From an uncultured Candidatus Saccharibacteria bacterium (GTDB lineage: Bacteria > Patescibacteriota > Saccharimonadia > Saccharimonadales > Saccharimonadaceae): a stretch of 64,000 nucleotides of DNA. Of the stretch, positions 35,924 to 44,477 are shown piece by piece. The stretch spans positions 1-64,000 of the forward strand of contig CALHWE010000011.1 of the NCBI GenBank assembly GCA_938036785.1. Reading direction: 5' to 3'. Each line of letters starts with the position of its first letter. Position 1 is the stretch's first letter. The notes under the pieces are model-generated. The model made no database searches, was not told the origin of the DNA, and saw only the letters and a list, made by a program, of their open reading frames with translations. Made by a program: the position numbers and the translations under genes.

Positions 35924-35949
35924 AAAAAAAGCAATCTTGCATTGCTTTT
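35924..35949 (-). terminator. terminator of the 36-kb mini-operon
   Basis: AAAGCAAT/ATTGCTTT stem followed on the minus strand by T7. Confidence 0.8.
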
Positions 35950-35965
35950 ATCCATCAAGAGTAGT

Positions 35966-36023
35966 CCGCTCCCGCGGAGGTAGAGCATCCAGATGGACGC
36001 GTCGATACCTCCGCCGGGAGCGG
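35966..36023 (-). other. very stable hairpin, possible RNA structure
   Basis: 17-nt arms CCGCTCCCGCGGAGGTA (35966-35982) and 36006-36023 pair with a single bulged C, enclosing a smaller GCATCC/GGACGC stem. It begins 11 nt after the stop of the 82-residue gene and precedes the terminator, so it would form the 3' untranslated region. No T run of its own. Confidence 0.7.
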
Positions 36024-36034
36024 GTGTGGTGAGG

Positions 36035-36283
36035 TTACCAGGCAACCTTTAGGAGGTCAACTGGATCCTCGCTATGGTGTTCAAGGGTTATGTTGTAACC
36101 CGAGAATTCTAAGTGGTCTATGATCTTCTCCTGAGTGTATATAGGCAGCTGATAGAACCAGTCTATCTTGACTGATGACCTCCCTTGCTCGGCAGCTCTC
36201 TTAGCCTCATCTAGAATGAGATCAAGTTCTGCAATGCCTTCGTCCATCAGCAGAGCCATCATAAGAGCCATCATAAGAGCCAT
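36035..36283 (-). CDS. 82-residue hypothetical protein with 12-bp tandem repeat at its start
   Basis: The first codons are three near-identical 12-bp units encoding MALM MALM MALL, then MDEGIAELDLILDEAKRAAE and a C-terminal half with WFYQLPIYTQEKIIDHL. AGGAG 7 nt upstream supports the first ATG; the repeat adds 12 residues before an equally good internal ATG. No family recognised. It is downstream of a smaller frame and upstream of a strong hairpin and terminator. Confidence 0.6.
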   Translation of the reverse strand: MALMMALMMALLMDEGIAELDLILDEAKRAAEQGRSSVKIDWFYQLPIYTQEKIIDHLEFSGYNITLEHHSEDPVDLLKVAW

Positions 36284-36302
36284 GATCGGCTCCTCTCTGC
36301 AC

Positions 36303-36455
36303 TCATGTGAGTGCGATTAGTGAGCTCAACCCTGTGTCGAGCTCTCTCCATTGCTGTGCACGCTCTAGTGTGGCGTCATCAGAAGACTGGGCGCTGTATA
36401 GCGCTCGGCAGTTCCTCTGGCAGCAGCAAGTCGAGAGAGTTCGACTCCTCACCAC
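36303..36455 (-). CDS. possible 50-residue Cys-rich peptide upstream of the 82-residue gene
   Basis: GTG-initiated frame with STCCCQRNCRALYSAQSSDD and RAQQWRELDTGLSSLIAL. It ends 19 nt before the next ATG, with the ribosome binding site of that gene in between. Three tandem ATGCTATT units (36491-36514) lie upstream in the promoter region. No family; could be a leader. Confidence 0.3.
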   Translation of the reverse strand: MVRSRTLSTCCCQRNCRALYSAQSSDDATLERAQQWRELDTGLSSLIALT

Positions 36456-36490
36456 AAAAAGTTGCTATCCACCTCTGATAAGGAGAGGAT

Positions 36491-36514
36491 ATGCTATTAT
36501 GCTATTATGCTATT
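36491..36514. repeat. three tandem 8-bp units in the mini-operon promoter region
   Basis: ATGCTATT repeated three times exactly; on the minus strand they provide overlapping CATAAT -10-like hexamers. Confidence 0.85.
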
Positions 36515-36557
36515 TTACATTTGTCAATAGCATGAGATAATTTTCTATTTTTGTATC

Positions 36558-36588
36558 AAAAACACCCCCACAAAAGGAGGTGTTTTTG
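36558..36588 (-). terminator. terminator of the PadR-ABC operon
   Basis: AAAAACACC/GGTGTTTTT stem with a C/G-rich loop, T5 on the minus strand. Confidence 0.8.
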
Positions 36589-36624
36589 CCATGCGAGGAA
36601 GCGATGCACTGAGTGTACTACTCC

Positions 36625-38874
36625 CTACTCTGTCTGGTTTGCCTCTGGGTCGGTGAGCTTGCGCACCATAGGTAGCACCAAGTAGATGCCAATGATGGCA
36701 GCAACGAGCCCTCCGCCAACGATGCCGAAGTACAGCGGCGAGAGCGTTGGCTTAAGTGAGGCAGAGAAGGTTGTGATGAAGATGGTACCAACCCACACCC
36801 CAATGGCGCACGAGAGAAGCGAGACGCTCAGCAGCGGCACTAGCGACTCCGTCATGATGAGGCGCTTGAGTTGGCCCAGGCGCATACCACCGAGGCGCAG
36901 CGTGTAGAGTGAGCGACGGCGCTCAAACAATCCACCAATCGTCGAGACAATCAAGCTTGCCACTGCGACGAAGAGTGTCACGCCCATACCAGCGTAGGCC
37001 ATCTCGGCGAAGTTCTTGATGATAGGGTTGATCTGCGGGTGCTTCTCAAAGTCCCCACTGCGGATGTAGAGAAAATCGTGCGGGGTCTGGCGAGCATATG
37101 TGAGAGCACGCACCTTCTCTACGTCATCATTATGAGCAACAGTGAGGAGATAATCCTTAGGGCCATTGGTGTTGACTGGCTGCTCAGCGAGCGAGACGGT
37201 CTTGACGACGGGGCCATTGAAATCGAGCAAAGCATAGTGATCACCCTGTGCACCGCTGGGGCAGCTGTGCTCGGTGTAGATAGCCAGGTCGCTACAACGG
37301 ATGGCACGAGCTTGGATGCGGCCATTGTCACCAGCAATAGGATACATTGGGGCAACATTGGTGATGTATGGCTGCTCGCTCAGGATCTTTTGGGTATCGG
37401 GCTGCAAGGTATGATCTTGCGAAGTGATCGCTACAGCATTGCTGCGCAGCTGTGAGTAGCCGTTATTTGCCACCGATGAAGCATTGAGGGCATCAATACC
37501 ACTCACCGCTGAGAGGTAGAAGCTCCCCGCAAAGAGGGCCAGCACTACCCCGCTCACACTGCGGAAGACGGTCTGCGAATGGACGGCAATTCGCTTGCCC
37601 GCGATCAAGGCCGAGCCACTACGTGCATAGCGTGCCACGATGCGAGCGATCTTATTCGTCAGCCAGCCACCAGCCAGCACCAGGCCAAACATCACACTGA
37701 GGAAGGCTGCGAAGAGAATGAGGGTCGGTATAGAGCTCTCACTTGCTCGCTCAGCCATCCAGTCGTGCCCAGGCTTCGACGCCATCCAGCCAAAAATACT
37801 GAGGCCAAATGCCAGGGGGATGACGCGCCACACCCGCAGCTTCTTTGCCTTTTCGGCTGAGCGCGAGACGCCCAGTGGTGAGAGTTGTGCCTTGCGCATC
37901 CGACGCCAGTTGACGTACGTCGTTAGGCCGAGAGTCACACCGACGATGATAATATATTGATACCACTGCAGCGCAAGATCAGCTGGCCAGAAACGCATGT
38001 CGCCATAGGAGAAGCCATAAAGCGAGCTCTGCGTCAGCGTAAAGATAACGAGGCCCAGCACCACACCGGCCAGCGAGGCCAGCAGCGACTCGAGCAGCAG
38101 CACACGGGCCACTTGCCCCTTGGTCGCGCCCACAAGGCGCAGGGCGGCGTAGCGCTTCTCGCGCTGTGCCCCACCCAGCTGCGTAGCAACGGCAACAAAG
38201 GTGACGATTGGGAAGAGCAAGATCGATCCACCCACAACCAGCATCATCAGCGAGAATGGGTCGAAGGCAACACTCTGCGCTTTACCATTGACATCGGTAA
38301 TGTAGACGTCGGCGTAGGAGTTGGGCTGCCCATTTTTCTTAGCATATTGGTTGCTCTTCTCAACCTCCTCCGCACTCACACCCTTGACCAAGTACAGGTC
38401 ATCGGGGCTCGCAGAGTACTCGTCTGGCAGCGTGCCGAGGTTGGTGGTGAGGTTGCCAAAGCGCTCGAGAATCTTATCCTCCGGGTGCTGGGCAATCGCC
38501 GCTGCTAGACCTTTAGAGAGGTAGTATTCACCTGCCTTTGGCGTGTCTATCTTGGCAAATTTGGCGGACTTCTCAGTGCCTTGCAGCGAGATGACGCTAA
38601 TCGTCTTGCCTCGCCACTCGTCTTTGTTGCCCCGCTCGATGCCACCAGCTTTGAGTGGCTCTTGGCCGGTCGCTTGTGGCTTTTGGGGAGTGCGCTGAGC
38701 TTCTGTAATGACATTCGAGATAATCGTTCGGTTTTGGCGGCCCACCAAGCCATTGAGCCCAGCGGCCATATAGCACAGCATGACGATACCGAGCGAGATA
38801 GCTGCTGCTGTGAGGCCCAGGCGCATCATCGATTGCCGGCCCGATTTTTTTAGTAATAACCAACTAACGCTCAT
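36625..38874 (-). CDS. FtsX-domain ABC transporter permease
   Basis: 749 residues. N-terminal transmembrane helix, a large extracytoplasmic domain (about 45-225), then three-helix FtsX blocks: VGGSILLFPIVTFVAVATQL with YAALRLVGATKGQVARVLLL, and a second near the C-terminus with SLYTLRLGGMRLGQLKRLI. This is the MacB/LolC-like mechanotransmission type, which usually exports peptides, lipoproteins or antibiotics. GGGAGGG precedes the ATG at 38874, directly after the ATPase gene stop. PadR is the likely regulator. Confidence 0.92.
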   Translation of the reverse strand: MSVSWLLLKKSGRQSMMRLGLTAAAISLGIVMLCYMAAGLNGLVGRQNRTIISNVITEAQRTPQKPQATGQEPLKAGGIERGNKDEWRGKTISVISLQGTEKSAKFAKIDTPKAGEYYLSKGLAAAIAQHPEDKILERFGNLTTNLGTLPDEYSASPDDLYLVKGVSAEEVEKSNQYAKKNGQPNSYADVYITDVNGKAQSVAFDPFSLMMLVVGGSILLFPIVTFVAVATQLGGAQREKRYAALRLVGATKGQVARVLLLESLLASLAGVVLGLVIFTLTQSSLYGFSYGDMRFWPADLALQWYQYIIIVGVTLGLTTYVNWRRMRKAQLSPLGVSRSAEKAKKLRVWRVIPLAFGLSIFGWMASKPGHDWMAERASESSIPTLILFAAFLSVMFGLVLAGGWLTNKIARIVARYARSGSALIAGKRIAVHSQTVFRSVSGVVLALFAGSFYLSAVSGIDALNASSVANNGYSQLRSNAVAITSQDHTLQPDTQKILSEQPYITNVAPMYPIAGDNGRIQARAIRCSDLAIYTEHSCPSGAQGDHYALLDFNGPVVKTVSLAEQPVNTNGPKDYLLTVAHNDDVEKVRALTYARQTPHDFLYIRSGDFEKHPQINPIIKNFAEMAYAGMGVTLFVAVASLIVSTIGGLFERRRSLYTLRLGGMRLGQLKRLIMTESLVPLLSVSLLSCAIGVWVGTIFITTFSASLKPTLSPLYFGIVGGGLVAAIIGIYLVLPMVRKLTDPEANQTE

Positions 38875-38875
38875 G

Positions 38876-39556
38876 TTACATCCCTCCCGAGATCTGCCCA
38901 TCGCGCACGATGATCTCGCGGTCGGCATAGGCAGCAATGGTTGGCTCGTGAGTCACCATAATCACGGTGGTACCATATTGCTTAGCAGTGGCGATAAATA
39001 GTTCCATCACACGCTGCGAGTTGAGGCTGTCGAGCGAGCCCGTTGGCTCATCGGCAAAGAGCACCTTGGGCTTGATGACCATCGCTCGGGCAATCGCCAC
39101 CCGCTGCATCTGCCCACCAGAGAGCTCACCGAGCATGTTGCCCGCCTTATTGCCTAGCTCCACATTGTCCAGCCAGCGCTGAGCTGCTTCGTACGCGACG
39201 CCACGCTTCTCACCATTGAGCAGCAGTGGCAGCGCGACATTATCCAGCGCCGTGAGTTCTGGCACAAGCTGCCCAAACTGGAAGACGAAGCCAAAGGCTG
39301 TGCGCCTGAGGACGCTCCGCTGATCGTCATTGAGCTGGTCGATCCGCTTACCTGCGCAGTGAATCTCGCCACTGTCGACAGGGGTAATTGCCGCCAAGCT
39401 ATGGAGCAATGTACTCTTGCCCGAGCCGCTCGGCCCCATGATGGCCAGCACTTCGCCCGGCATTACATCGAGCGACACGCCGCGCAATGCTTCCGTCTGG
39501 CCGAAGGATTTCTTCAGGTTGCGGGCGCTAATGATTGGTTGATTGGTTGGTCTCAT
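38876..39556 (-). CDS. ABC transporter ATP-binding protein (MacB/LolD type)
   Basis: 226 residues. Walker A GPSGSGKSTLLHSL, Q-loop FQFGQLVPELTALDNVALPL, signature LSGGQMQRVAIARA, Walker B KVLFADEPTGSLD and H-loop VMVTHEPTIA. It is the motor for the adjacent FtsX-type permease. Overlaps the end of padR by 29 nt and is separated from the permease start by one base, so all three are cotranslated. Confidence 0.96.
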   Translation of the reverse strand: MRPTNQPIISARNLKKSFGQTEALRGVSLDVMPGEVLAIMGPSGSGKSTLLHSLAAITPVDSGEIHCAGKRIDQLNDDQRSVLRRTAFGFVFQFGQLVPELTALDNVALPLLLNGEKRGVAYEAAQRWLDNVELGNKAGNMLGELSGGQMQRVAIARAMVIKPKVLFADEPTGSLDSLNSQRVMELFIATAKQYGTTVIMVTHEPTIAAYADREIIVRDGQISGGM

Positions 39557-40079
39557 TGGTCAGTTCCTCCTTAAGTTTGGTTAAGCGCGACGTCGTTAAC
39601 TCAATCCAGCGCAGGTCTGCCTCCAGATGGTACAGTGCGTGGTCGATGAGCAACGTATCGGCTAGGTTGCTTTCGCGGCGGCGGCTTGTAAGGTCGCGCA
39701 TCCGCTGGATGTGGGCTTGCCGCTGGTTGTCTAGGTAGGGCGCGGCATCGCCTTCGCGCAGGATTGCCAGCACAGTCTTGACGTACATATTGGCCTGCGA
39801 CTGATGCGATGGCAGCTCGGGCGCTTCCAGCCAGGCCTGCAGATCTTGCTTGCCCTGCTCGGTAATGGCGTAGCGCACCCGGTCTGGCCCACCAGACTCG
39901 CTGGTGTCGGCAACCTCCTCCACTTTGTTGTCGCGTTTTAAGCGCCCCAACGTCGAGTAGACTTGCCCTGGCAAAATTGGCTTATCTTTACCAAAGAAGC
40001 CATCGTACTGCTTCTTCAGCTCGTAGCCATAGTTTGGCGCATTCGCCAACAATCCGAGTAATGTATATTGAACGTTCAT
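39528..40079 (-). CDS. PadR-family transcriptional regulator
   Basis: 183 residues. Winged helix YTLLGLLANAPNYGYELKKQ, LPGQVYSTLGRLKRDNKV and RYAITEQGKQDLQAWL, then a C-terminal dimerisation helix bundle (Vir_act_alpha_C type). PadR proteins often repress nearby ABC transporters until a ligand binds. The ATG at 40079 is 6 nt from a TATAGT box that lies inside one of two similar palindromes, so autorepression is likely. Confidence 0.93.
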   Translation of the reverse strand: MNVQYTLLGLLANAPNYGYELKKQYDGFFGKDKPILPGQVYSTLGRLKRDNKVEEVADTSESGGPDRVRYAITEQGKQDLQAWLEAPELPSHQSQANMYVKTVLAILREGDAAPYLDNQRQAHIQRMRDLTSRRRESNLADTLLIDHALYHLEADLRWIELTTSRLTKLKEELTNETNQSTNH

Positions 40080-40085
40080 ATCTCC

Positions 40086-40094
40086 ACTATACAC
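40086..40094 (-). promoter_or_regulatory. -10 box of padR operon
   Basis: TATAGT (40086-40091), 6 nt before the padR ATG; the 6-nt gap also contains GGAG. Confidence 0.55.
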
Positions 40095-40138
40095 CGAGTG
40101 ACTAGCGAGTGCAAGCCCTATTATACACTTAGTGTATA
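40088..40138. promoter_or_regulatory. paired PadR operator candidates
   Basis: Perfect 17-bp palindrome TATACACT-T-AGTGTATA at 40122-40138 and a degenerate copy TATACACCGAGTGACTA at 40088-40104 (13 of 17 identical), centres 34 bp apart. The second overlaps the padR -10 box. Confidence 0.65.
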
Positions 40139-40139
40139 G

Positions 40140-40440
40140 TTTGGGTCAGAGGAGCATATTTCAAGAGAATCTACCTCTGTTATTCCATTCATTCTCTGTC
40201 TTTCTTGGTAGCCCAGTTTGGTGTCTTGCCCTGCTGCTGCCCTGCTCCGCTGCCATCATAAGCCCCACTTACTATCGGCAAACACTACGCCAGTACGCAG
40301 CCAGACTCGTTTGCTCATGAGTAGCATACGTAGGCTATTTGGGTATAATAGTTGGTAATCGTGCACAAGCTTGGTTTGTCGTTGCCATTTACTGTCTATA
40401 GCAACCTAACACTAGTCAAGAAACAGACATAGGCACAACA
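40140..40440. other. non-coding stretch upstream of padR
   Basis: About 300 nt between the operator and the terminator of the next gene. Plus strand has TATAGT at 40135-40140 near the palindrome, but no convincing frame follows it. Confidence 0.4.
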
Positions 40441-40470
40441 AAAAACACCCCAGCAGCATCTGGGGTGTTT
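40441..40470 (-). terminator. terminator after the 336-residue gene
   Basis: AACACCCC/GGGGTGTT stem with a 10-nt loop and a T6 tract on the minus strand. Confidence 0.85.
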
Positions 40471-40517
40471 GCACACGATACGTCGAGAGACGAGACGATC
40501 TATCTCATGGCCAATAA

Positions 40518-41528
40518 TTAGTCGCCAAGGGTATCCATCTTACCCTTGGTGCGCAAGATATCACGCAGTTCGCGGACGGAATCCTTTGCGGACGACTGAG
40601 CATCTTTGAGCTTGTCGTAGAGCGACTTTGTCAAAGATGTGCTTGGGATCTCGGGGCGCTTTGGTGAGCCACTGCTGCTATCACGGTTCTTGTAGTAGTT
40701 GACGAGAGCGACATAGTAAGCGCGCATCTCTTTGCGATACTTGATCTGCTCGTTGGCATAGTCGCGCACGCTAGCGTATTGCGAGTCCTTCATTTTATTC
40801 AGTGCCTTGAGGCAGGAGCTCTGTTGCTCATCATACTTCTGTCCAGCTTCATCACCAGATGAGCTACTGAGTGGCGAGCTGTAGCTCGTGCGGCACGAAT
40901 TGCTGTATTCTTTGTAGGCAGTAGCGACCGCACCCGATTCTTTGAGTAGCGGCTTGACTTTTTCGTAATCACTCTTGTACTCTTCGAAGGCTTTCTTGAC
41001 CTCACCATCGCGCATAGCAGCAGCTTTGCCGAGCTTGTCGAAGTGGTCATCCGCCTTGCGAACCACCTCGTTGATTGACGTTTCTGGGTCTGACCTGTCT
41101 ATATTAAGGCTGGTTGAGTCGAAGCTATTCATCATAGCGTATGCCTTGCGGTAATCCTCGGTGCTTGGCCCTGAGAATAGTACGATACACACGATTATAA
41201 TGATGATCAGCACAAATATACCAATCCCGCCGCCAATCAAACTCCATAGCAAGCCCTTGCTCATGCCCTGCTTGGGTGGCATTGGGCCCATTGGCCGACC
41301 TGGCTGTGGCTGCATTGGCTGAGGTTGGCCTGGTGCTGGCTGAGCTGGTTGCTGTGAAATGGGTTGAGGTTGAGGCTGGGGCTGAGCTGCAGGTGCTGGC
41401 TCAGCGACAGCAGCACGCTTGCTGGCCAGAGCGGCCTTCTCTTCCTCAGTATAAGGTGGGTTATTCATATCAAAGGTTGGGACAGCCTCTGGGGGTTGCT
41501 CCTGGGGGGTTGCTGGTTGATTACTCAT
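40518..41528 (-). CDS. hypothetical P/Q-rich membrane protein with extracellular helical domain
   Basis: 336 residues. Cytoplasmic N-terminus of about 85 residues, very rich in P and Q (QPQPQPQPISQQPAQPAPGQ), one transmembrane helix (LIGGGIGIFVLIIIIIVCIV) and a charged, helical outer domain of about 215 residues with four Cys (SCRTSY, SSCLKA). Saccharibacteria-like surface proteins have this layout, but the family is not recognised. AAGGAG precedes the ATG; monocistronic. Confidence 0.8.
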   Translation of the reverse strand: MSNQPATPQEQPPEAVPTFDMNNPPYTEEEKAALASKRAAVAEPAPAAQPQPQPQPISQQPAQPAPGQPQPMQPQPGRPMGPMPPKQGMSKGLLWSLIGGGIGIFVLIIIIIVCIVLFSGPSTEDYRKAYAMMNSFDSTSLNIDRSDPETSINEVVRKADDHFDKLGKAAAMRDGEVKKAFEEYKSDYEKVKPLLKESGAVATAYKEYSNSCRTSYSSPLSSSSGDEAGQKYDEQQSSCLKALNKMKDSQYASVRDYANEQIKYRKEMRAYYVALVNYYKNRDSSSGSPKRPEIPSTSLTKSLYDKLKDAQSSAKDSVRELRDILRTKGKMDTLGD

Positions 41529-41677
41529 GCATCTCCTTGTTAACTTGGCTATTATTCACCATAACTATTATACCGGAATAGCAGCAATTGGCCAATATAT
41601 ATCTTGCTGTGGCTGCGCGCCCTCCTCTCCTTCACATCCACTCATACAGCACCAAAGAAAGCGGAGGTTATTACCAG

Positions 41678-41710
41678 CAAAACACCCCACGCATCCTTGC
41701 TGGGGTGTTT
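41678..41710 (-). terminator. terminator after pnp
   Basis: ACACCCCA/TGGGGTGT stem with an 11-nt loop followed by TTTTG on the minus strand. Confidence 0.8.
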
Positions 41711-41742
41711 GTCTTCTGTTGTAAGGCTCGTGCTCCGAGCTG

Positions 41743-43860
41743 CTACAATCCGATCATCGTCAAGTTAATTTTGCCGCGCTCGTCAATGCCAGTGATCTTC
41801 ACCTGCACCGTCTGGCCTTCTTGCACGACGTCTGTCACCTTGCCGACGCGACCCTTGGCAAGCTTCGAGATATGCACCATCCCGTCCACGCCAGGCAAAA
41901 TGTTCACAAAGGCACCAAAGTCCTTAATCGTCACCACGGTGCCGGTGTAGGTGCGGCCAACTTCGGGCTCTTCCACCAGGCTTTTAATCCAGGCTAGCGC
42001 CTTCTCAATCGCCTCACCATTGGGGCTAGCAATGGTAATCAGGCCGTCTTCTTTAATATCCACCTCGGCACCAGTTTCGCTAGTGATTTTGTTGATGGTT
42101 TCACCACCCTTGCCAATAACAGCACCAATTTTATCCGGGTTAATCTTGAGCTTTTCGATACGCGGCGCATAGGGGCTGAGTTCTTTACGTGGGCCAGGCA
42201 GCACGCTCAGCATGTGCTCCAGGATATGGGCGCGGCCAGCTTTGCTCTGCTCGAGCGCCTGGCGCAGCACCTGCACTGGCAAGCCATGCACCTTCATATC
42301 CATCTGCAAGGCGGTAATACCCTTGCTCGTACCCGTCACCTTAAAGTCCATATCGCCAGCAAAGTCTTCAGCATCGGCAATATCGCTCAGCACATACGGT
42401 GTATTGCCATCCATCATGAGGCCCATAGCAATACCACTAACTGGTGCCTTGAGCGGCACGCCAGCGTCCATCAGGGCCAAGCAACTACTACAGGTGGCCG
42501 CCATACTGGTAGAACCGTTCTGGCTCATAATTTCCGTGACGCTGCGGATGGCATAGGGGAACTCTTCTTCGCTCGGCAATACCGCCGTCAGGGCGCGTTC
42601 CGCCAAGTAGCCATGGCCAATCTCACGCCGGCCCGGGCTACCAAGGCGCTTCACCTCACCCACCGTATAACCGGGGGCGTTGTAGTGGTGCATATAGCGG
42701 CGCTCACCTTCTGTTACCTCCATGGTATCGACCAGCTGCGCGTAGCTGAGCGGTGCCAGCGTAACAATATTCATACCTTGCGTCACCCCGCGGGTAAACA
42801 GGCTGCTACCATGGGTGCGTGGCAAAATACCAACTTCACTCGAGAGCGGACGGATTTCCGTGAGGGCGCGGCCATCAGGGCGAATGCGCTCCTCCACAAT
42901 GCCGCGGCGCACATCGTTGTGCAGCGCCAAGGTAAAGGCTTCGTCGTACTCATCACGCACCGCGGCGTATTCCTCGCCGTCAAGGCCGAGCTGCTCGGCC
43001 ATGGCCTCGTGGAAGGCCCAGCGAATTTCATTCACAACTTCATTGCGCTCGGGGTATGGGCGGCGGATTTTCTCGCCTAGTTTGCCATCAACCCATTGGT
43101 TGGCTACGGCCTGGATGTCTTCATTTGGCAAAACGAGCTCGTACTCCTGCGGCGCCGGTGCTACCTTGTTGGCCAGCTCCCGCTGCAGCGCGATCGCTGG
43201 CTGCATCGCTTGGTGTGTCCAGGCTATTGCATCGACAATCACCTCCTCAGGTACTTCTTTAGCGCCAGCTTCTACCATGGTAATGCCGCGCTCGATCCCT
43301 GCCACCACGAGGTCAAGGTCGGACTGCTCACGCTCCTCTGGTGTCAGGAAGGCCTTGAACTCACCATTCACCCGGCCAACACGCAGACCCGCCACCGGTC
43401 CATCAAACGGCGTGCCAGTTAGCATCAGGGCGCTGCTAGCGGCAACCATTGCCACCATATCGGGGCGGAAGCTCGGGTCCATACTCAGCACTGTAGCCAC
43501 CACCTGCACTTCCTGGCGGTAGCCCTTAGGGAAGAGCGGGCGGATCGGTCGGTCGATCAGACGACCAATCAGCACTGCTTCGTCACTGGGCCGACCCTCA
43601 CGCTTAATAAAGCGGCTACCGCTAATCTTGCCCGAAGCATAGAACTTCTCTTCGTAGTCGATGCTTAAGGGAAAGTAATCCAGCGTTACTGGGCGGGTGC
43701 CCACCTGGGCCGTACCCAGCACCACTGTATCACCGTACCGCACCAGCACACTGGCCGTCGAGCGAAAGCCAACGCGGTTGACCTCCAGGGTAAGGGGCCG
43801 GCCGCATAGCTCGGTCGTCACAGCAAAGACGTCTTTGCCGCTTGGGTTAATAATACTCAT
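41743..43860 (-). CDS. pnp: polyribonucleotide nucleotidyltransferase (PNPase)
   Basis: 705 residues: two RNase PH cores (first with RFIKREGRPSDEAVLIGRLI; second with RPDGRALTEIRPLSSEVGIL and GSTSMAATCSSCLALMDAGV, DIADAEDFAGDMDFKV), a KH domain (KIGAVIGKGGETINKITSET) and a C-terminal S1 domain (GRTYTGTVVTIKDFGAFVNI). It degrades RNA 3' to 5' with phosphate and makes heteropolymeric tails. Start at 43860 is set by AAAGGAG; a frame extension upstream lacks homology. Confidence 0.98.
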   Translation of the reverse strand: MSIINPSGKDVFAVTTELCGRPLTLEVNRVGFRSTASVLVRYGDTVVLGTAQVGTRPVTLDYFPLSIDYEEKFYASGKISGSRFIKREGRPSDEAVLIGRLIDRPIRPLFPKGYRQEVQVVATVLSMDPSFRPDMVAMVAASSALMLTGTPFDGPVAGLRVGRVNGEFKAFLTPEEREQSDLDLVVAGIERGITMVEAGAKEVPEEVIVDAIAWTHQAMQPAIALQRELANKVAPAPQEYELVLPNEDIQAVANQWVDGKLGEKIRRPYPERNEVVNEIRWAFHEAMAEQLGLDGEEYAAVRDEYDEAFTLALHNDVRRGIVEERIRPDGRALTEIRPLSSEVGILPRTHGSSLFTRGVTQGMNIVTLAPLSYAQLVDTMEVTEGERRYMHHYNAPGYTVGEVKRLGSPGRREIGHGYLAERALTAVLPSEEEFPYAIRSVTEIMSQNGSTSMAATCSSCLALMDAGVPLKAPVSGIAMGLMMDGNTPYVLSDIADAEDFAGDMDFKVTGTSKGITALQMDMKVHGLPVQVLRQALEQSKAGRAHILEHMLSVLPGPRKELSPYAPRIEKLKINPDKIGAVIGKGGETINKITSETGAEVDIKEDGLITIASPNGEAIEKALAWIKSLVEEPEVGRTYTGTVVTIKDFGAFVNILPGVDGMVHISKLAKGRVGKVTDVVQEGQTVQVKITGIDERGKINLTMIGL

Positions 43861-44019
43861 ACAGAGCTCCTTTCTTGCGGCAAGTAACAGGGGTGAACGC
43901 TCGCATTCATCATCTCCATGCAAGCCCTCAACGCTATCACTGCCACGTTAATATACTCCCTTTAGTATACCGCATTTTGGGATATACTGGTAGTGCTTCG
44001 TATCGGATAGCCTCGGGGC

Positions 44020-44301
44020 TTACACGCCATCTGGGCTGCTATGGTCAATTACCAGGCGCATTGTATTATCACCTTCATATGTAGTCTGCGAGCCCTTAAT
44101 ATAGAGAATGTTTTCACTGCCCTTGATCGCTGCGCTGCCCACAAACCGCACATACGTTGTGCTCAGCCATTCAACACCATGTGGCGTAACAGTAATTTCT
44201 TCGCCTTGATCCCCTATGACAGCAAACGAGACACCATTCTCCACCTCTTGTGGTTGGCCATAGATCATATACTCACTACGTCGAGAGAGTTGTTTCTCCA
44301 A
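44020..44301 (-). CDS. small hypothetical protein
   Basis: 93 residues from a TTG start (44301), which sits 6 nt after a GATAAA box, matching the leaderless spacing; alternatively 82 residues from the ATG at 44268, which has no ribosome site. Beta-rich composition (VSFAVIGDQGEEITVTPHGV). No family recognised. Confidence 0.55.
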   Translation of the reverse strand: MEKQLSRRSEYMIYGQPQEVENGVSFAVIGDQGEEITVTPHGVEWLSTTYVRFVGSAAIKGSENILYIKGSQTTYEGDNTMRLVIDHSSPDGV

Positions 44302-44477
44302 AACAACTTTATCTTAACAAGTTATCCCAGATTCGTCAATCAACCCCTCATTACAAGTATTGTATATCACAGCCTCATCGCCTCTATCCTTCACCTCTCT
44401 CCCCTACTACTCTATCCGAGCAACGAGTAGTGAGAAGAGGATATGTGAGAATTGGTGGCATGCGCGACACACTTTTG

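Noticed and set aside
36307..36540. Plus-strand 77-codon frame over the mini-operon promoter
   Set aside because: It crosses the tandem repeats, has no start signal and overlaps better-supported minus-strand features.
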